Below are positions 8,091-17,071 of a stretch of DNA of 64,000 bases, piece after piece. The stretch covers positions 20,919,464 to 20,983,463 of the forward strand of contig OZ020490.1 of assembly GCA_963971405.1 (NCBI GenBank), in the 5' to 3' direction. A model generated the notes under the pieces. It saw nothing but the letters and a program-made list of their open reading frames with translations. It did not search any database and had not been told where the DNA came from. A program made the position numbers and the translations under genes. Each line of letters opens with the position of its first letter. The stretch's first letter is position 1. Origin of the DNA: Psococerastis gibbosa (taxonomy: Eukaryota; Arthropoda; Insecta; Psocodea; Psocidae).

Positions 8091-8471
8091 ATGCCTCGGA
8101 ACCGTCCAATGACTAATGTGGAACTTACAAAATTCACCGCTAACGTTCCTCATTTTCGTGGTGTGTTCATGCGAAATGCATTGCCTCGCATACCATGGAA
8201 ACATAATGAAGCTGGAATAATTAATTTAGATGATGCTATAGGACCTGGTACACATTGGGTTGCTTACCGCAAGATTAGAAACCGAGTTATATACTTCGAT
8301 AGCTTCGGGGACTTACAACCACCATTGGAATTGAAACAATATTTCCACAACTGTACAATATACTACAACCATCAATCGTATCAAACCTATTCAACATCAA
8401 ATTGTGGGCAGTTATGTTTAAAATTTCTCTACATGAAAGATCCATTTTCCATACTATTAAAAGTTATATAA
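8091..8471 (+). CDS. Polinton adenain-like cysteine protease
   Basis: A 126-residue protease of the adenovirus-maturation type (C5/Ulp1 clan). Catalytic residues are visible: His55 in GTHWVAY, Asp70 in YFDSFG and Cys105 in SNCGQLCLKFL, with Gln98 a candidate oxyanion residue. The N-terminal FRGVFMRNALP and NLDDAIGPG segments are typical of Polinton proteases. It is expected to cleave virion precursor proteins during capsid maturation. It is shorter than adenovirus protease (about 200 aa) but has the whole core. Met7 (8109) is an alternative start. It follows the minor virion gene by 5 bp. Confidence 0.92.
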   Translation: MPRNRPMTNVELTKFTANVPHFRGVFMRNALPRIPWKHNEAGIINLDDAIGPGTHWVAYRKIRNRVIYFDSFGDLQPPLELKQYFHNCTIYYNHQSYQTYSTSNCGQLCLKFLYMKDPFSILLKVI

Positions 8472-8499
8472 GTTATGAATATGTTTGATTTATTGCATT

Positions 8500-9195
8500 A
8501 TGTCGCTAGCATTGACATTGAGCGGTAACGACTCATTGCTAAGTAGCAACTACTTCCCACCGATTGTACTTGAGGGTGCATGGGAAATCGGCTTGCTTGA
8601 CCTCGAAACATACAATTCAATTCCTAATCTCTCAAATGGTGTCGTTAAAATTGTAAACAATTCAATTCCTCCGAAGACTAGAATAATTGAAATACCAACT
8701 GGATCCTACGAATTGTTAGATGTAGTCAAGTATATTAATCAAGTGTGGGGTTCTGAAATCATACGGATACGCGCAAATCGGAACACCCTACATTCGGAAG
8801 TTATGATAATACATGAAGACTTTGAAATTGAAGTAAATGAAGAACTAGGATACCTGCTAGGCTTTGGTTATGATGTGATGACATTTTTCCCTGGGGAAAG
8901 ATATGAATCACCACATAGCATTAAAATATCCAAAGTCAATGCAATTCGAATTAATTGTAATATTACAAGTGGATCATATTTGAATGGTAGACCATCACAT
9001 GCCGTTCATGAATTTTATCCTAATGTACCACCTGGCTATCGGATTGTTGAAGCACCAAATACAATCATCTACCATGCTATAAATACGAATGTACTTACAA
9101 GTCTAACGTTAGACATTGTCGATCAAGACAACGAGACGGTTAATTTCCGAGGAGAAACTATTACTTTACGTCTTCATTTACGTAAACGACAATGA
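8500..9195 (+). CDS. Polinton minor capsid (penton-type, single jelly-roll) protein
   Basis: A 231-residue protein. The start is the ATG at 8500; the frame opens slightly earlier, but only from TTG. It begins with LTLSGNDSLLSSNYFPPI and GLLDLETYNSIPN, a signature of Polinton penton-like proteins. Alternating beta strands follow, with a central LGYLLGFGYD and a C-terminal part ending in LRLHLRKR, consistent with one jelly-roll fold. Penton proteins cap the fivefold vertices beside the major capsid protein. The stop overlaps the ATG of a small ORF (ATGA at 9192-9195). The gene is complete. Confidence 0.88.
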   Translation: MSLALTLSGNDSLLSSNYFPPIVLEGAWEIGLLDLETYNSIPNLSNGVVKIVNNSIPPKTRIIEIPTGSYELLDVVKYINQVWGSEIIRIRANRNTLHSEVMIIHEDFEIEVNEELGYLLGFGYDVMTFFPGERYESPHSIKISKVNAIRINCNITSGSYLNGRPSHAVHEFYPNVPPGYRIVEAPNTIIYHAINTNVLTSLTLDIVDQDNETVNFRGETITLRLHLRKRQ

Positions 9196-9365
9196 GAGTA
9201 TATATTGCACAGCGGTATGCACCATACATCATTCCACATCGGACTTCCACGCAAGCACGTTATATTCGGCTCACTAACGAGAACAAGCAATATTTACAAT
9301 CAATAGGTTTTAAAATCCACGATGACATCAATACTAAACGTGAAGGAGTCCATTCTCGTGGATGA
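9192..9365 (+). CDS. Small overlapping ORF between penton and major capsid genes
   Basis: A 57-residue frame whose ATG overlaps the penton stop (ATGA) and whose last 44 bases overlap the major capsid start in another frame. The product is basic and aromatic: it starts MRVYIAQRYAPY, has RYIRLT and ends near YLQSIGFKIH. It fills the 126 bp between the two capsid genes exactly, which random ORFs seldom do. The spacing suggests translational coupling within the capsid block. I cannot assign a fold; a small virion or assembly factor is a guess. Confidence 0.55.
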   Translation: MRVYIAQRYAPYIIPHRTSTQARYIRLTNENKQYLQSIGFKIHDDINTKREGVHSRG

Positions 9366-10536
9366 GAGTTTAACGCGTTATGAATACCATAAGATTGCAC
9401 CCTATTCATCAAGTAGTCTAAATAATAATGATGAAATTCGCATACCAATCCATCAACAAGATATACTTACTCTACCATGTGAAAGCCGACTGTATATTGA
9501 AGGGGTGCTAGAAAAAGGTGTGACAACAATTGCTTATGAAGATGAAGACGGGCTTAGCGCTAATGCTATGGCACACTTATTCTCTGAAATACGCTATGAA
9601 CTCAATGGGATAACTGTTGATCATGTGCGAAACCCTGGTATTGCTACTCAGCTTAAAGGGTTAGTATCATTCACCGCTCAAGATGCACAACGTCTTACAA
9701 ACAGCTCATTTTATACCGATGCCAATAAAACAGAGAGGAACTTTAATTTTTGCGTGCCATTGAAAATGCTGTTTGGATTTTGCGAGGATTTTCGACGAGT
9801 TCTACTCAACGTTAAACAAGAACTTGTGTTAGTGCGATCACGCAGCAATCTGAATGCCATGCGGGATCTTTCAAACACTAAAGACTTAACATTGAAACTA
9901 ACTACTGTGCTGTGGGAAATACCTTTCGTAAGTGTGAGTGATAGCCAACGTCTTGAATTGCTGAGTGTACTAAGGGAAAACGTGCGGTTGCCTATTGGCT
10001 TTCGAACATGGCAACTGTATGAATATCCAAACATTCCCTCATCAACATCATCAATTAATTGGCCTGTGCGCATGATTTCTTCAAGTGAAAAACCACGGTT
10101 TGCTATTATTGGCTTCCAAGCTGCCCGAGCGGATGATATTACGAAAGACGCTAGTGCCTTCGATCAATGTGCTATACAACAAATGCAACTATTCCTCGGC
10201 TCAGAATGCTATCCATACCATCCGCTACAGGCGAACTTCAACAAAAAGGCTGTCGCTGTGTTGTATGAAAATTTTCTCAATTTCCGGAAACACTACTACA
10301 TGCAGGATGAAGCAGCCCCAAACGTTTCCCGTAGTGAATTTCTAAATTCATACCCGATTTGGATTATTGACTGCTCGCGACAGAATGAGCTCATTAAAAC
10401 AGGTGGTGTTGACATACGTTTGGAAATTCATGGCCAAACTAATTTCCCTAATAAAATGAATGCCTACTGTCTACTCATCAGCGACTGCTTATATGAATAT
10501 GTACCTTTAACTGGTATTGTACATCAACTATTGTAA
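9322..10536 (+). CDS. Polinton major capsid protein (double jelly-roll)
   Basis: A 404-residue protein with the features of the double jelly-roll major capsid family shared by Polintons, virophages and adenovirus-like viruses. An N-terminal DEIRIPIHQQDILTLP strand pair is followed by SRLYIEGVL, an LFSEIRYELNGITVDHVRNPG segment, a long middle with FNFCVPLKMLFGFCEDF, and a second jelly-roll ending LLISDCLYEYVPLTG. Trimers of such proteins build hexagonal capsomers. The ATG at 9322 is the first in frame and lies inside the small overlapping ORF. It ends 240 bp before the converging polymerase gene, with a duplicated spacer between. Confidence 0.92.
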   Translation: MTSILNVKESILVDESLTRYEYHKIAPYSSSSLNNNDEIRIPIHQQDILTLPCESRLYIEGVLEKGVTTIAYEDEDGLSANAMAHLFSEIRYELNGITVDHVRNPGIATQLKGLVSFTAQDAQRLTNSSFYTDANKTERNFNFCVPLKMLFGFCEDFRRVLLNVKQELVLVRSRSNLNAMRDLSNTKDLTLKLTTVLWEIPFVSVSDSQRLELLSVLRENVRLPIGFRTWQLYEYPNIPSSTSSINWPVRMISSSEKPRFAIIGFQAARADDITKDASAFDQCAIQQMQLFLGSECYPYHPLQANFNKKAVAVLYENFLNFRKHYYMQDEAAPNVSRSEFLNSYPIWIIDCSRQNELIKTGGVDIRLEIHGQTNFPNKMNAYCLLISDCLYEYVPLTGIVHQLL

Positions 10537-10816
10537 ATGAATGTAAACCATTTTATGATATAATAATTTTATAATACACATATTTTAAAAGAAATCAATG
10601 TCTTTTCATATAATCACTTAAAACAAGCTTTTAAGCCTAAGACTTATCTATAATACAATAATGACCATGAGCTAAACGAATGTAAACCATTTTATGATAT
10701 ACAAATTTTATAATACACATATTTTAAAAGAAATCAATGTCTTTACATACAATCACTTAAAACAAACTTTTAAACCTAAGACATATCTATAATGCGATAA
10801 TGACCATGAGCTAAAC
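10534..10816. repeat. 139-bp tandem duplication covering the polymerase 3' end
   Basis: Two direct copies with period 139 bp (about 10534-10676 and 10673-10816). The inner copy contains the last dozen codons and stop of the polymerase gene. The outer copy is a drifted duplicate of that tail lying beyond the stop, next to the capsid stop codon. It doubles the spacer between the converging genes. Confidence 0.9.
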
Positions 10817-13800
10817 TATCAATTCCATTACGACACACATACCGTTTATCATCATAAGGACTAAGAGTGACTTTTTGCTGTTTAATTGTAAAAAGCTTAT
10901 GATCTCTACTTTGAATACGGAACATTGGTTTACGTGAGTCTTTTGCTATGCAAGGCTTAAATAAGGTATTGTAATAGTCTTGATGGTTAATATGATGTTT
11001 AAGGGTTGAACGAACTATACCTTTGCCCACTTTCTTCTCCTTTCCCTCCTCTAAAAGGGAATACAATTTTGGGCGTAAAGCAACACATTGTAAAATGTGA
11101 GATTGAGCATTTTCATCTTTGAACGTTCCCACTTTCTTTTTATTTTCAATATTGTATAAGAGATGGTTCGGAGGATATACTGAGTTATCAAATAAATGGG
11201 GATATGGTTTTAAATCAGTGTACAAATCATCACTCTCAACCTCATAAACGAGCGAATCTGTATCTGTTAAAATCAGTGCAGCTTTATCACCATACATTTG
11301 TTTTACAAAGTTATAATGAAATTCATACATAACTACCTTGGATAGTTCGAGAACGGTTAGGCCAATAAATATTGGCTTGTTTAGCAAAATATTAGTTTTT
11401 TTTGACCGGACTGCTATTAAATCGTTGGAAAAAATCTTAAAATCTTTAAATGCAGGGGATGAGATAAGTTTACGAGCTCGTTTGGCAGTGTTAACTAACT
11501 CTAATTTTGCGTGATTTCTAACATTCTCCATTGTCTTCCCATACATACTATTAATTTTCAATTTATAAAAATCCTTCTCGAAATCATTACAAGCTAATTT
11601 CCGTTTTTCTGTGTTAAAATCGATAAAGGGTCGCATCCAAGCGCTTTGCTTAAAAGCTAAAATTTTATGTATACATTTTAATTTTAATCCCAATTCTAAA
11701 CATTGCTTCAAATTTCGATAATGTATTATATAGTTGTGTTTATCGTTTAAGTTGGGAATAAGCTTTGAGATGTTGGATGTTAAAGATATATCATTTTCAG
11801 CGAGAAATTCCTTACAATAGGGGGAAATCATGTCTGATGTTACAACACAATGTTCAGCTGCTAGTGGGTATTCATTATGTAAATCATGTAATTTTTGTGG
11901 ATATTCCATGTCCACCTGTAATATGAACCCATCATCGCCCTCATCAGGTGCGAGCATTACATTAAAGTTTTTGATTTCTTCCTCCTCCATCCAGCGAAAC
12001 CCACTAATAGGTAAAAATTGACGCATCGCATGTCCGTATAAGTTAGTGCAATCCCAATATACTATAAATTTGGATGGCTTATCTGAGTCAAATTTTTTTA
12101 AGTATTTATTGTTGCTTTCCGCAAATCTTTTTGAAATCATACTTATACCCCCGCGAATCCCAGCCTCACAAAACAAATACATATCAGGTTCGCTCAATAG
12201 CTCAAGTTCTACTCCTGTCATTTTCAGACAGCTCTGAAGAGCTAGCCCTGGTGCTGTGTACATGTGACAAATTTCGAGGTTATCGTTTTCAAAACATAAG
12301 GCTCTAAAGGCTTCAAAAACATCGCAAAGGAGAAGGGTGTCTGTTAATACATACAAGTCTTGGTATTCTCCTAAATTCTTTATACTAAAAGCATTCCACA
12401 CCTTTTGAGCATGTTCATATTTTTCTTGTGAAATCCCCTCTTGAGTTAATTGACTAAAAAATGCATCAATTGGAGGTAAGTGTTCCTCATTAAATTTTGA
12501 TTCGTGCGTTATATATTCATAGGGGAAGACACCCTTCCTCAACATCAAGTCTAATTTTTCACCCACAAAACATGTTTTCATAATTTTAAATTTATTTTTA
12601 TCCGCATCAACAAGATTTTTAACTAATGAATCTAAAGAGGAGGCCATAAATTGATAAGTGTCTAAAAAGCGTAACTCTCCAATACTAAAGGCTATATATT
12701 CCTCCATAGTTTTAGCTATACAAGTAATTTTCATATTTTTTAGTTTCCCAACCCCTTCCATGATAAGATGACCATCATAACGTTTTAAGTTATGCATAAA
12801 AACGGGGATATGTTTTGGAGTTCGAAAATTGCTCATATTACAAACATTATGTAATGCTTGTCTATATTTTCCCGTTATATGACAGTGGTCTATTACACGA
12901 TCATTTCCTAGTGGTTTTTGACAAACATTACAAATGACAGAGTTTTTAAAATTTTCTCTATCCTTATCAGTCATAATTACTGCTTTAATATTTTTATAAA
13001 TGTTTAAAATTTCATCCTTAACATTTAATAACGATTTCAAAAACACATCAACAGCATTGGCTCCCCTGTAAACTACCGGTTCTTTAAACTTATTCCCATT
13101 GATATCTACAACAACATAACAAAACCCTGATGGTATATGTGCAGATAATTTTTCAGTGTTACAAATAGTCCCTTCAACGGGACTGAGAATGCTCTCGAAA
13201 TCGGCATATATTCTATATGCTACAGGGATCATATATTGTGCCTTATCAAATTTCATAGTGCTTTTCTCCTTAATTGGAAATGTGGTTTTTTGAGGATCAT
13301 GTCTTGAGCAGAGTGGCTTATGTTCATGTAAGCGTTCAGCACTACTAAAGGCGTGTATGCACCAACGACAATAAAACTTTTGTTCCTTATGTTTAGTGAT
13401 TGAGAAATTAAGTTTGTTGAAATTTTTAATAAGACAATAATGTGAATTTTCGTCTTCCGTTATGTAAAGCAGATCCACCTGCTTATTATAATGGTGACTT
13501 TGTGATAAATATAATGGGTACAGTCTGTGATCATAACCAAACACATTTACTCCAATATTATTATTTTTTTCAAATTTTGAAATGACTTGCAAAGATACTG
13601 GGTAAGTTATACCACTCATATCTAACTCTTTTTCATACTTTTTATAATTATAAACCCGCTGAGCATCCCGACTTACTGGATGTAAGTATGCTAAAATTGA
13701 CCATATAAAACATTTGAGATCGTCATTTTTAATATTGATTACTGCTTTAGTGTTATAGATTTTTTTGGGTAAAGGGATGTAACTACTACCACTGCATGGA

Positions 13801-14756
13801 TTATATTCAGCAATAAAAATAACAAAACGTTTTAAAGATTTCAACACCCACCCGCTTCCCATTGCTTGAAATTTATCTATTTTTACTAAAATTTGTTCAA
13901 TCATTTGTTGATATTTTATTGTGGAGTCATCAGTGAGGAAAAGTTGTTCGTTTTTAGCATGAAACCATGCTTCAGTATAGTTTTTATTATTGTCGGGTCC
14001 GCGTTCAAATTTAATGTGTAAGGCTACATACCATTTAATTGCATTAAAAAGTTTAATGTTTTCAGTTGTAATAGAATCAACCTCACCTTCCATATTATTT
14101 AAATATACAACGGGATCATGTATGGTTATGTTTTTATAATTGTATTGTTTTACTACACCATCTAGAGCTATAGATGTTTTGCATAAAAAGTTCTCCTCGT
14201 TGGATAGTGCTCCCCCGCTCATAATTGTGCAATTATTCTTATGATTAGTAAAATCTTCCCTCATAAACAATTTCTTGCAATTCAAACAATTAATAATATG
14301 TATGCTTAATATGTGGACTTTCAAACTATACTTCCGAGCAAAAGGGACCGAACAGAATTCACAAATATATTTACACTCAAGGGTTTTAACAGATACAGGA
14401 TTCTCATACTTACACGAAAAGATAGATGAACATTCTTTACACAGAACTGTAAGTGGACTGGAGTTGTTGATTTTGCCCCCGCATGCCTTGCAGTCCTCTC
14501 CATTCCCAGCAGATGTCAGTTTTGGGGTGATTTGTTCAGTTTCCTTCCCGCGATTAGCTGATGTATGCCGCTGCAATATATGATGAGATAGGTCCTCTCT
14601 GCATGTGAATGTAGCTTTACATTTTTTGCACGGTATAATACTAACTCCATGTTTGTTTATAGCATGCCTTTTCAAATGACAATTTAGTGTGAAACTCACA
14701 GCACATATTCTACACACATATTCCCTCGCGTTCAGTTTCCTTTTCTTCGATTCCAT
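10776..14756 (-). CDS. Polinton protein-primed DNA polymerase B with N-terminal zinc fingers
   Basis: A 1326-residue family B polymerase expected to replicate the element from protein-primed ends. Three C2H2 fingers lie at about residues 15-37, 42-64 and 130-152. The exonuclease motif ADFES has Asp519 and Glu521, and FMHNLKRYDGHL supplies a second exonuclease motif. Between them, a Cys/His cluster (about 605-640, CNVCQKPLG then DHCH) resembles an endonuclease VII-type zinc site. Polymerase motifs: A at Asp902 (WDCTNLYG), B around Asn1069 (KINSMYG), C DTDS at Asp1165-Asp1167. No stop or frameshift is present. The leader resembles that of the TIR gene, suggesting shared control. The 3' end is duplicated downstream. 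Confidence 0.95.
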   Translation of the reverse strand: MESKKRKLNAREYVCRICAVSFTLNCHLKRHAINKHGVSIIPCKKCKATFTCREDLSHHILQRHTSANRGKETEQITPKLTSAGNGEDCKACGGKINNSSPLTVLCKECSSIFSCKYENPVSVKTLECKYICEFCSVPFARKYSLKVHILSIHIINCLNCKKLFMREDFTNHKNNCTIMSGGALSNEENFLCKTSIALDGVVKQYNYKNITIHDPVVYLNNMEGEVDSITTENIKLFNAIKWYVALHIKFERGPDNNKNYTEAWFHAKNEQLFLTDDSTIKYQQMIEQILVKIDKFQAMGSGWVLKSLKRFVIFIAEYNPCSGSSYIPLPKKIYNTKAVINIKNDDLKCFIWSILAYLHPVSRDAQRVYNYKKYEKELDMSGITYPVSLQVISKFEKNNNIGVNVFGYDHRLYPLYLSQSHHYNKQVDLLYITEDENSHYCLIKNFNKLNFSITKHKEQKFYCRWCIHAFSSAERLHEHKPLCSRHDPQKTTFPIKEKSTMKFDKAQYMIPVAYRIYADFESILSPVEGTICNTEKLSAHIPSGFCYVVVDINGNKFKEPVVYRGANAVDVFLKSLLNVKDEILNIYKNIKAVIMTDKDRENFKNSVICNVCQKPLGNDRVIDHCHITGKYRQALHNVCNMSNFRTPKHIPVFMHNLKRYDGHLIMEGVGKLKNMKITCIAKTMEEYIAFSIGELRFLDTYQFMASSLDSLVKNLVDADKNKFKIMKTCFVGEKLDLMLRKGVFPYEYITHESKFNEEHLPPIDAFFSQLTQEGISQEKYEHAQKVWNAFSIKNLGEYQDLYVLTDTLLLCDVFEAFRALCFENDNLEICHMYTAPGLALQSCLKMTGVELELLSEPDMYLFCEAGIRGGISMISKRFAESNNKYLKKFDSDKPSKFIVYWDCTNLYGHAMRQFLPISGFRWMEEEEIKNFNVMLAPDEGDDGFILQVDMEYPQKLHDLHNEYPLAAEHCVVTSDMISPYCKEFLAENDISLTSNISKLIPNLNDKHNYIIHYRNLKQCLELGLKLKCIHKILAFKQSAWMRPFIDFNTEKRKLACNDFEKDFYKLKINSMYGKTMENVRNHAKLELVNTAKRARKLISSPAFKDFKIFSNDLIAVRSKKTNILLNKPIFIGLTVLELSKVVMYEFHYNFVKQMYGDKAALILTDTDSLVYEVESDDLYTDLKPYPHLFDNSVYPPNHLLYNIENKKKVGTFKDENAQSHILQCVALRPKLYSLLEEGKEKKVGKGIVRSTLKHHINHQDYYNTLFKPCIAKDSRKPMFRIQSRDHKLFTIKQQKVTLSPYDDKRYVCRNGIDSLAHGHYRIIDMS

Positions 14757-14870
14757 GCTGTACGATTACACAAATTCACTACAATGAAGTGGTACTACGC
14801 GAATGAAGGTTCGGTTTCAACTAAGCTCCTCAACCCAAGGCGATGCCTTTTGTAGCGACGACCACCCACT
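14757..14870 (-). promoter_or_regulatory. Polymerase leader sharing a module with the TIR gene
   Basis: Read on the minus strand, it repeats the leader of the gene at 2339: a CTACAAAAGGCATCGCC block and an AGTACCACTT block, headed by a GTGGGTGGTC motif near 14860. The TATA-like TATAAG of the TIR copy is replaced here. Reuse of one module before two genes suggests common expression control. Confidence 0.5.
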
Positions 14871-14891
14871 AAGGATAGATGGTAAGGGTAC

Positions 14892-14945
14892 AGGGATAGA
14901 TTGTCCATCACGAAGCGGATAATATGTTGTTAAGACACCATTCAT
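14892..14945 (-). pseudogene. Truncated 5' relic of the accessory gene at 3754
   Basis: From the ATG at 14945 the first roughly 16 codons match the gene at 3754 with few changes (both read TTYYPLRDGQS). The leader before the ATG also matches. Homology then stops and the frame runs into the polymerase leader. This is a leftover from TIR expansion, gene conversion or deletion at the right end, not a functional gene. Confidence 0.8.
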
Positions 14946-14989
14946 TTTCTAACGATCGATTGCAACTAATGCAAAAACAAAAATCACTT

Positions 14990-15655
14990 TAGCTTACAAT
15001 GGACTGTCAGCGAGGGGTAGACTTATCAATGGCTTGTTTGTTTGAGCCATAAGACGGCTGTACAGAGTTATATGCACCTGGTGATTCACAACAGGTTTGA
15101 ACCTGCACTCTGTTTACCAAATCAATACTTCCCTTCAACCTAAGTGTTGGATGCACCTGGTGATTCACAACAGGTTTGAACCTGCACCCTGTTATTTGTT
15201 TACCAAATCAATACTTCCCTTCAACCTAAGTGTTGGATAGATTTACGAAAACAAAAATCACTTTAGCTTACAATGGACTGTCAGCGAGGGGTAGATTTAT
15301 TAATGGCTTGTTTGTTTGAACCATTAGACGGCTGTACAGAGTTATATGCACCTGGTGATTCACAACAGGTTTGAACCTGCACTCTGTTTACCAAATCAAT
15401 ACTTCCCTTCAATATAAGTGTTGGATAGATTTACGAAAACAAAAATCACATTAGCTTACAATGGACTGTCCGCGAGGGGTAGATTTATTAATGTGTTGTT
15501 TGTCTGAACCATTAGACGGCTGTACAGAGTTATATGCACCTGGTGATTCACAACAGGTTTGAACCTGCACACGGTTAACTATTTACCAAATCAATACTTC
15601 CCATAAACCTATGCTTCGGATAGATTTATTAAAATTAGCTAATGTACTCGTTTAA
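14990..15655 (-). repeat. Subterminal tandem repeats, right end
   Basis: Inverted counterpart of the left array, with the same palindrome AGGTTCAAACCT in each unit. One unit (around 15040-15150) is shortened, so the arrangement differs from the left side inside 15151. Confidence 0.88.
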
Positions 15656-16823
15656 TTATTTGATTTACATCATTTCATAGTCTATGATTATGATAACCCT
15701 TCACCGTTCAAGTACTCGATTATGACTGAAGCAATAGCTTGTTTCTTTCAAACATTAGTTTTTAATACTCATCATCATCTAACTGTAAGCTTAAAACTAG
15801 TTATGAAATTAATAAAACAAGAACAAAATATATATAGAAATTATTCATATATTTACATTATTTCTGTAGTTTACAATAATAATACATCATGAAATATTCA
15901 TTCTATGATCTGTAGGTTGACACTATTTTTTCCCCGATGGCTTGAAACGATAAGATACATCTCAGCTCCTGGAGTAACTTCACTTTGTTGAAAGGCTGGC
16001 AGATATTGTTGAGGCACAAAACATTCCACGACTTCTTTTTCCAATCCTCGCAATATGACTTTTACAGCTGGTCCATATTCTGTTTTTTCGATTTGCACTA
16101 TTTTCAATATTAGGTATTTAACTCCAATCACTAGTTTTCGCATTGATATGGTAGGCCCGGCTACTTGGTTGATGGCATTAACTTTATTGAATAGAGATGT
16201 CATGTTGTAAGATTATACAATTTTACTTATAAAGTGGTATTACTTGAGTCTTGAATGAAGGTTTGGCTTCAACTAAGCTCCTCAACCCAAGGCGATGCCT
16301 TTTGTAACGACACATTTGGAACATTCTAGATGTACGCTGTACTACGGGGAGGGGGGGGGGGTGCGTCATAGACCACCCACCTGGTACAGAGATAGATAGA
16401 CAACGGGATAAGCACGGCGGGGTACAAAGACCACCCACGAAGAAGAAAGAAGAAGAAGAAGAAAGAAATGTTTTAATTCAATTAACACCATAAAAAAAAA
16501 AAAAAAAAAAAAAAAAAATAAAAAAAAAAAAAAAAACTCTGTATCTCACAAATTAGTAATTATAAAAATAAAAATAAAACAATCATAGTGCCATAGAAAG
16601 ACCACCCACGGGTCTCGACGGGGGGGGATAAGCGCTAGAACCTCAGACCACCCACGAGGGGTAGCATGACGGGGGGTGGGGTAGATGGGGTAGCTCGACG
16701 GGGGGTGGGGTAAGCGCCAGAAACTCAGACCACCCACGAGGGGTAGCATGACGGGGGGTGGGGTAGATGGGGTAGCTCGACGGGGGGTGGGGTAAGCGCC
16801 AGAAACCCCCTTTCTATACTACT
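15151..16823 (-). repeat. Polinton terminal inverted repeat, right
   Basis: Reverse complement of 1718-3391, near identical, including the second copy of the small gene and the inverted 82-bp terminal repeats. Confidence 0.93.
15898..16203 (-). CDS. Small TIR-encoded Polinton protein, copy 2
   Basis: Encodes exactly the same 101 residues as the gene at 2339, on the opposite strand, because both lie inside the inverted repeat. The leader with TATA-like TTATAAAG and the ATG context are also conserved. Identity of the two proteins supports recent homogenisation of the TIRs. Function unknown; a small beta-rich nucleic-acid-binding protein is an inference. Confidence 0.8.
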   Translation of the reverse strand: MTSLFNKVNAINQVAGPTISMRKLVIGVKYLILKIVQIEKTEYGPAVKVILRGLEKEVVECFVPQQYLPAFQQSEVTPGAEMYLIVSSHRGKNSVNLQIIE

Positions 16824-16829
16824 CATTAT
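16824..16829. repeat. Target site duplication, right (cattat)
   Basis: Exact repeat of 1712-1717, directly after the right terminus of the Polinton. Confidence 0.93.
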
Positions 16830-17027
16830 ATAGTACTCACTCTAGCTTTCTGCAATGAGTGAGATCCTTCTGAACTCTGAAGGATGTATTTATATATATT
16901 TATTATTTATACTATTATATATTATTATATATTGATGTAAAATTATATGTATAATGAAATGGCTAATAGTCTGTATTTAAAATTAAGTATTTTTTAAATT
17001 CTTTTTTTATTTTCCCTATTTTGTTCA

Positions 17028-17071
<44 letters not shown>

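Larger units (their letters stand above)
1718..16823. mobile_element. Complete Polinton/Maverick element
   Basis: A 15,106-bp element starting AGTAGTATAG and ending with its exact complement, bounded by a perfect 6-bp duplication. It has 1.67-kb terminal inverted repeats and the full Polinton core set: protein-primed polymerase B, retrovirus-like integrase, packaging ATPase, adenain-like protease, penton-type minor capsid and double jelly-roll major capsid. Accessory genes are a phospholipase A2 protein, a TIR-encoded small protein and two left-end genes. One conserved gene carries a single TGA and an extra fragment of a left-end gene sits near the right TIR. All other large ORFs are open, which points to a young insertion or continuing repair of the copy. 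Confidence 0.95.

Noticed and set aside
8485-8499. Upstream extension of the penton gene
   Set aside because: The frame opens only from TTG; the ATG at 8500 begins the family's conserved start.
11830-12307. Short plus-strand frames inside the polymerase gene
   Set aside because: They are antisense shadows of a confident coding region.
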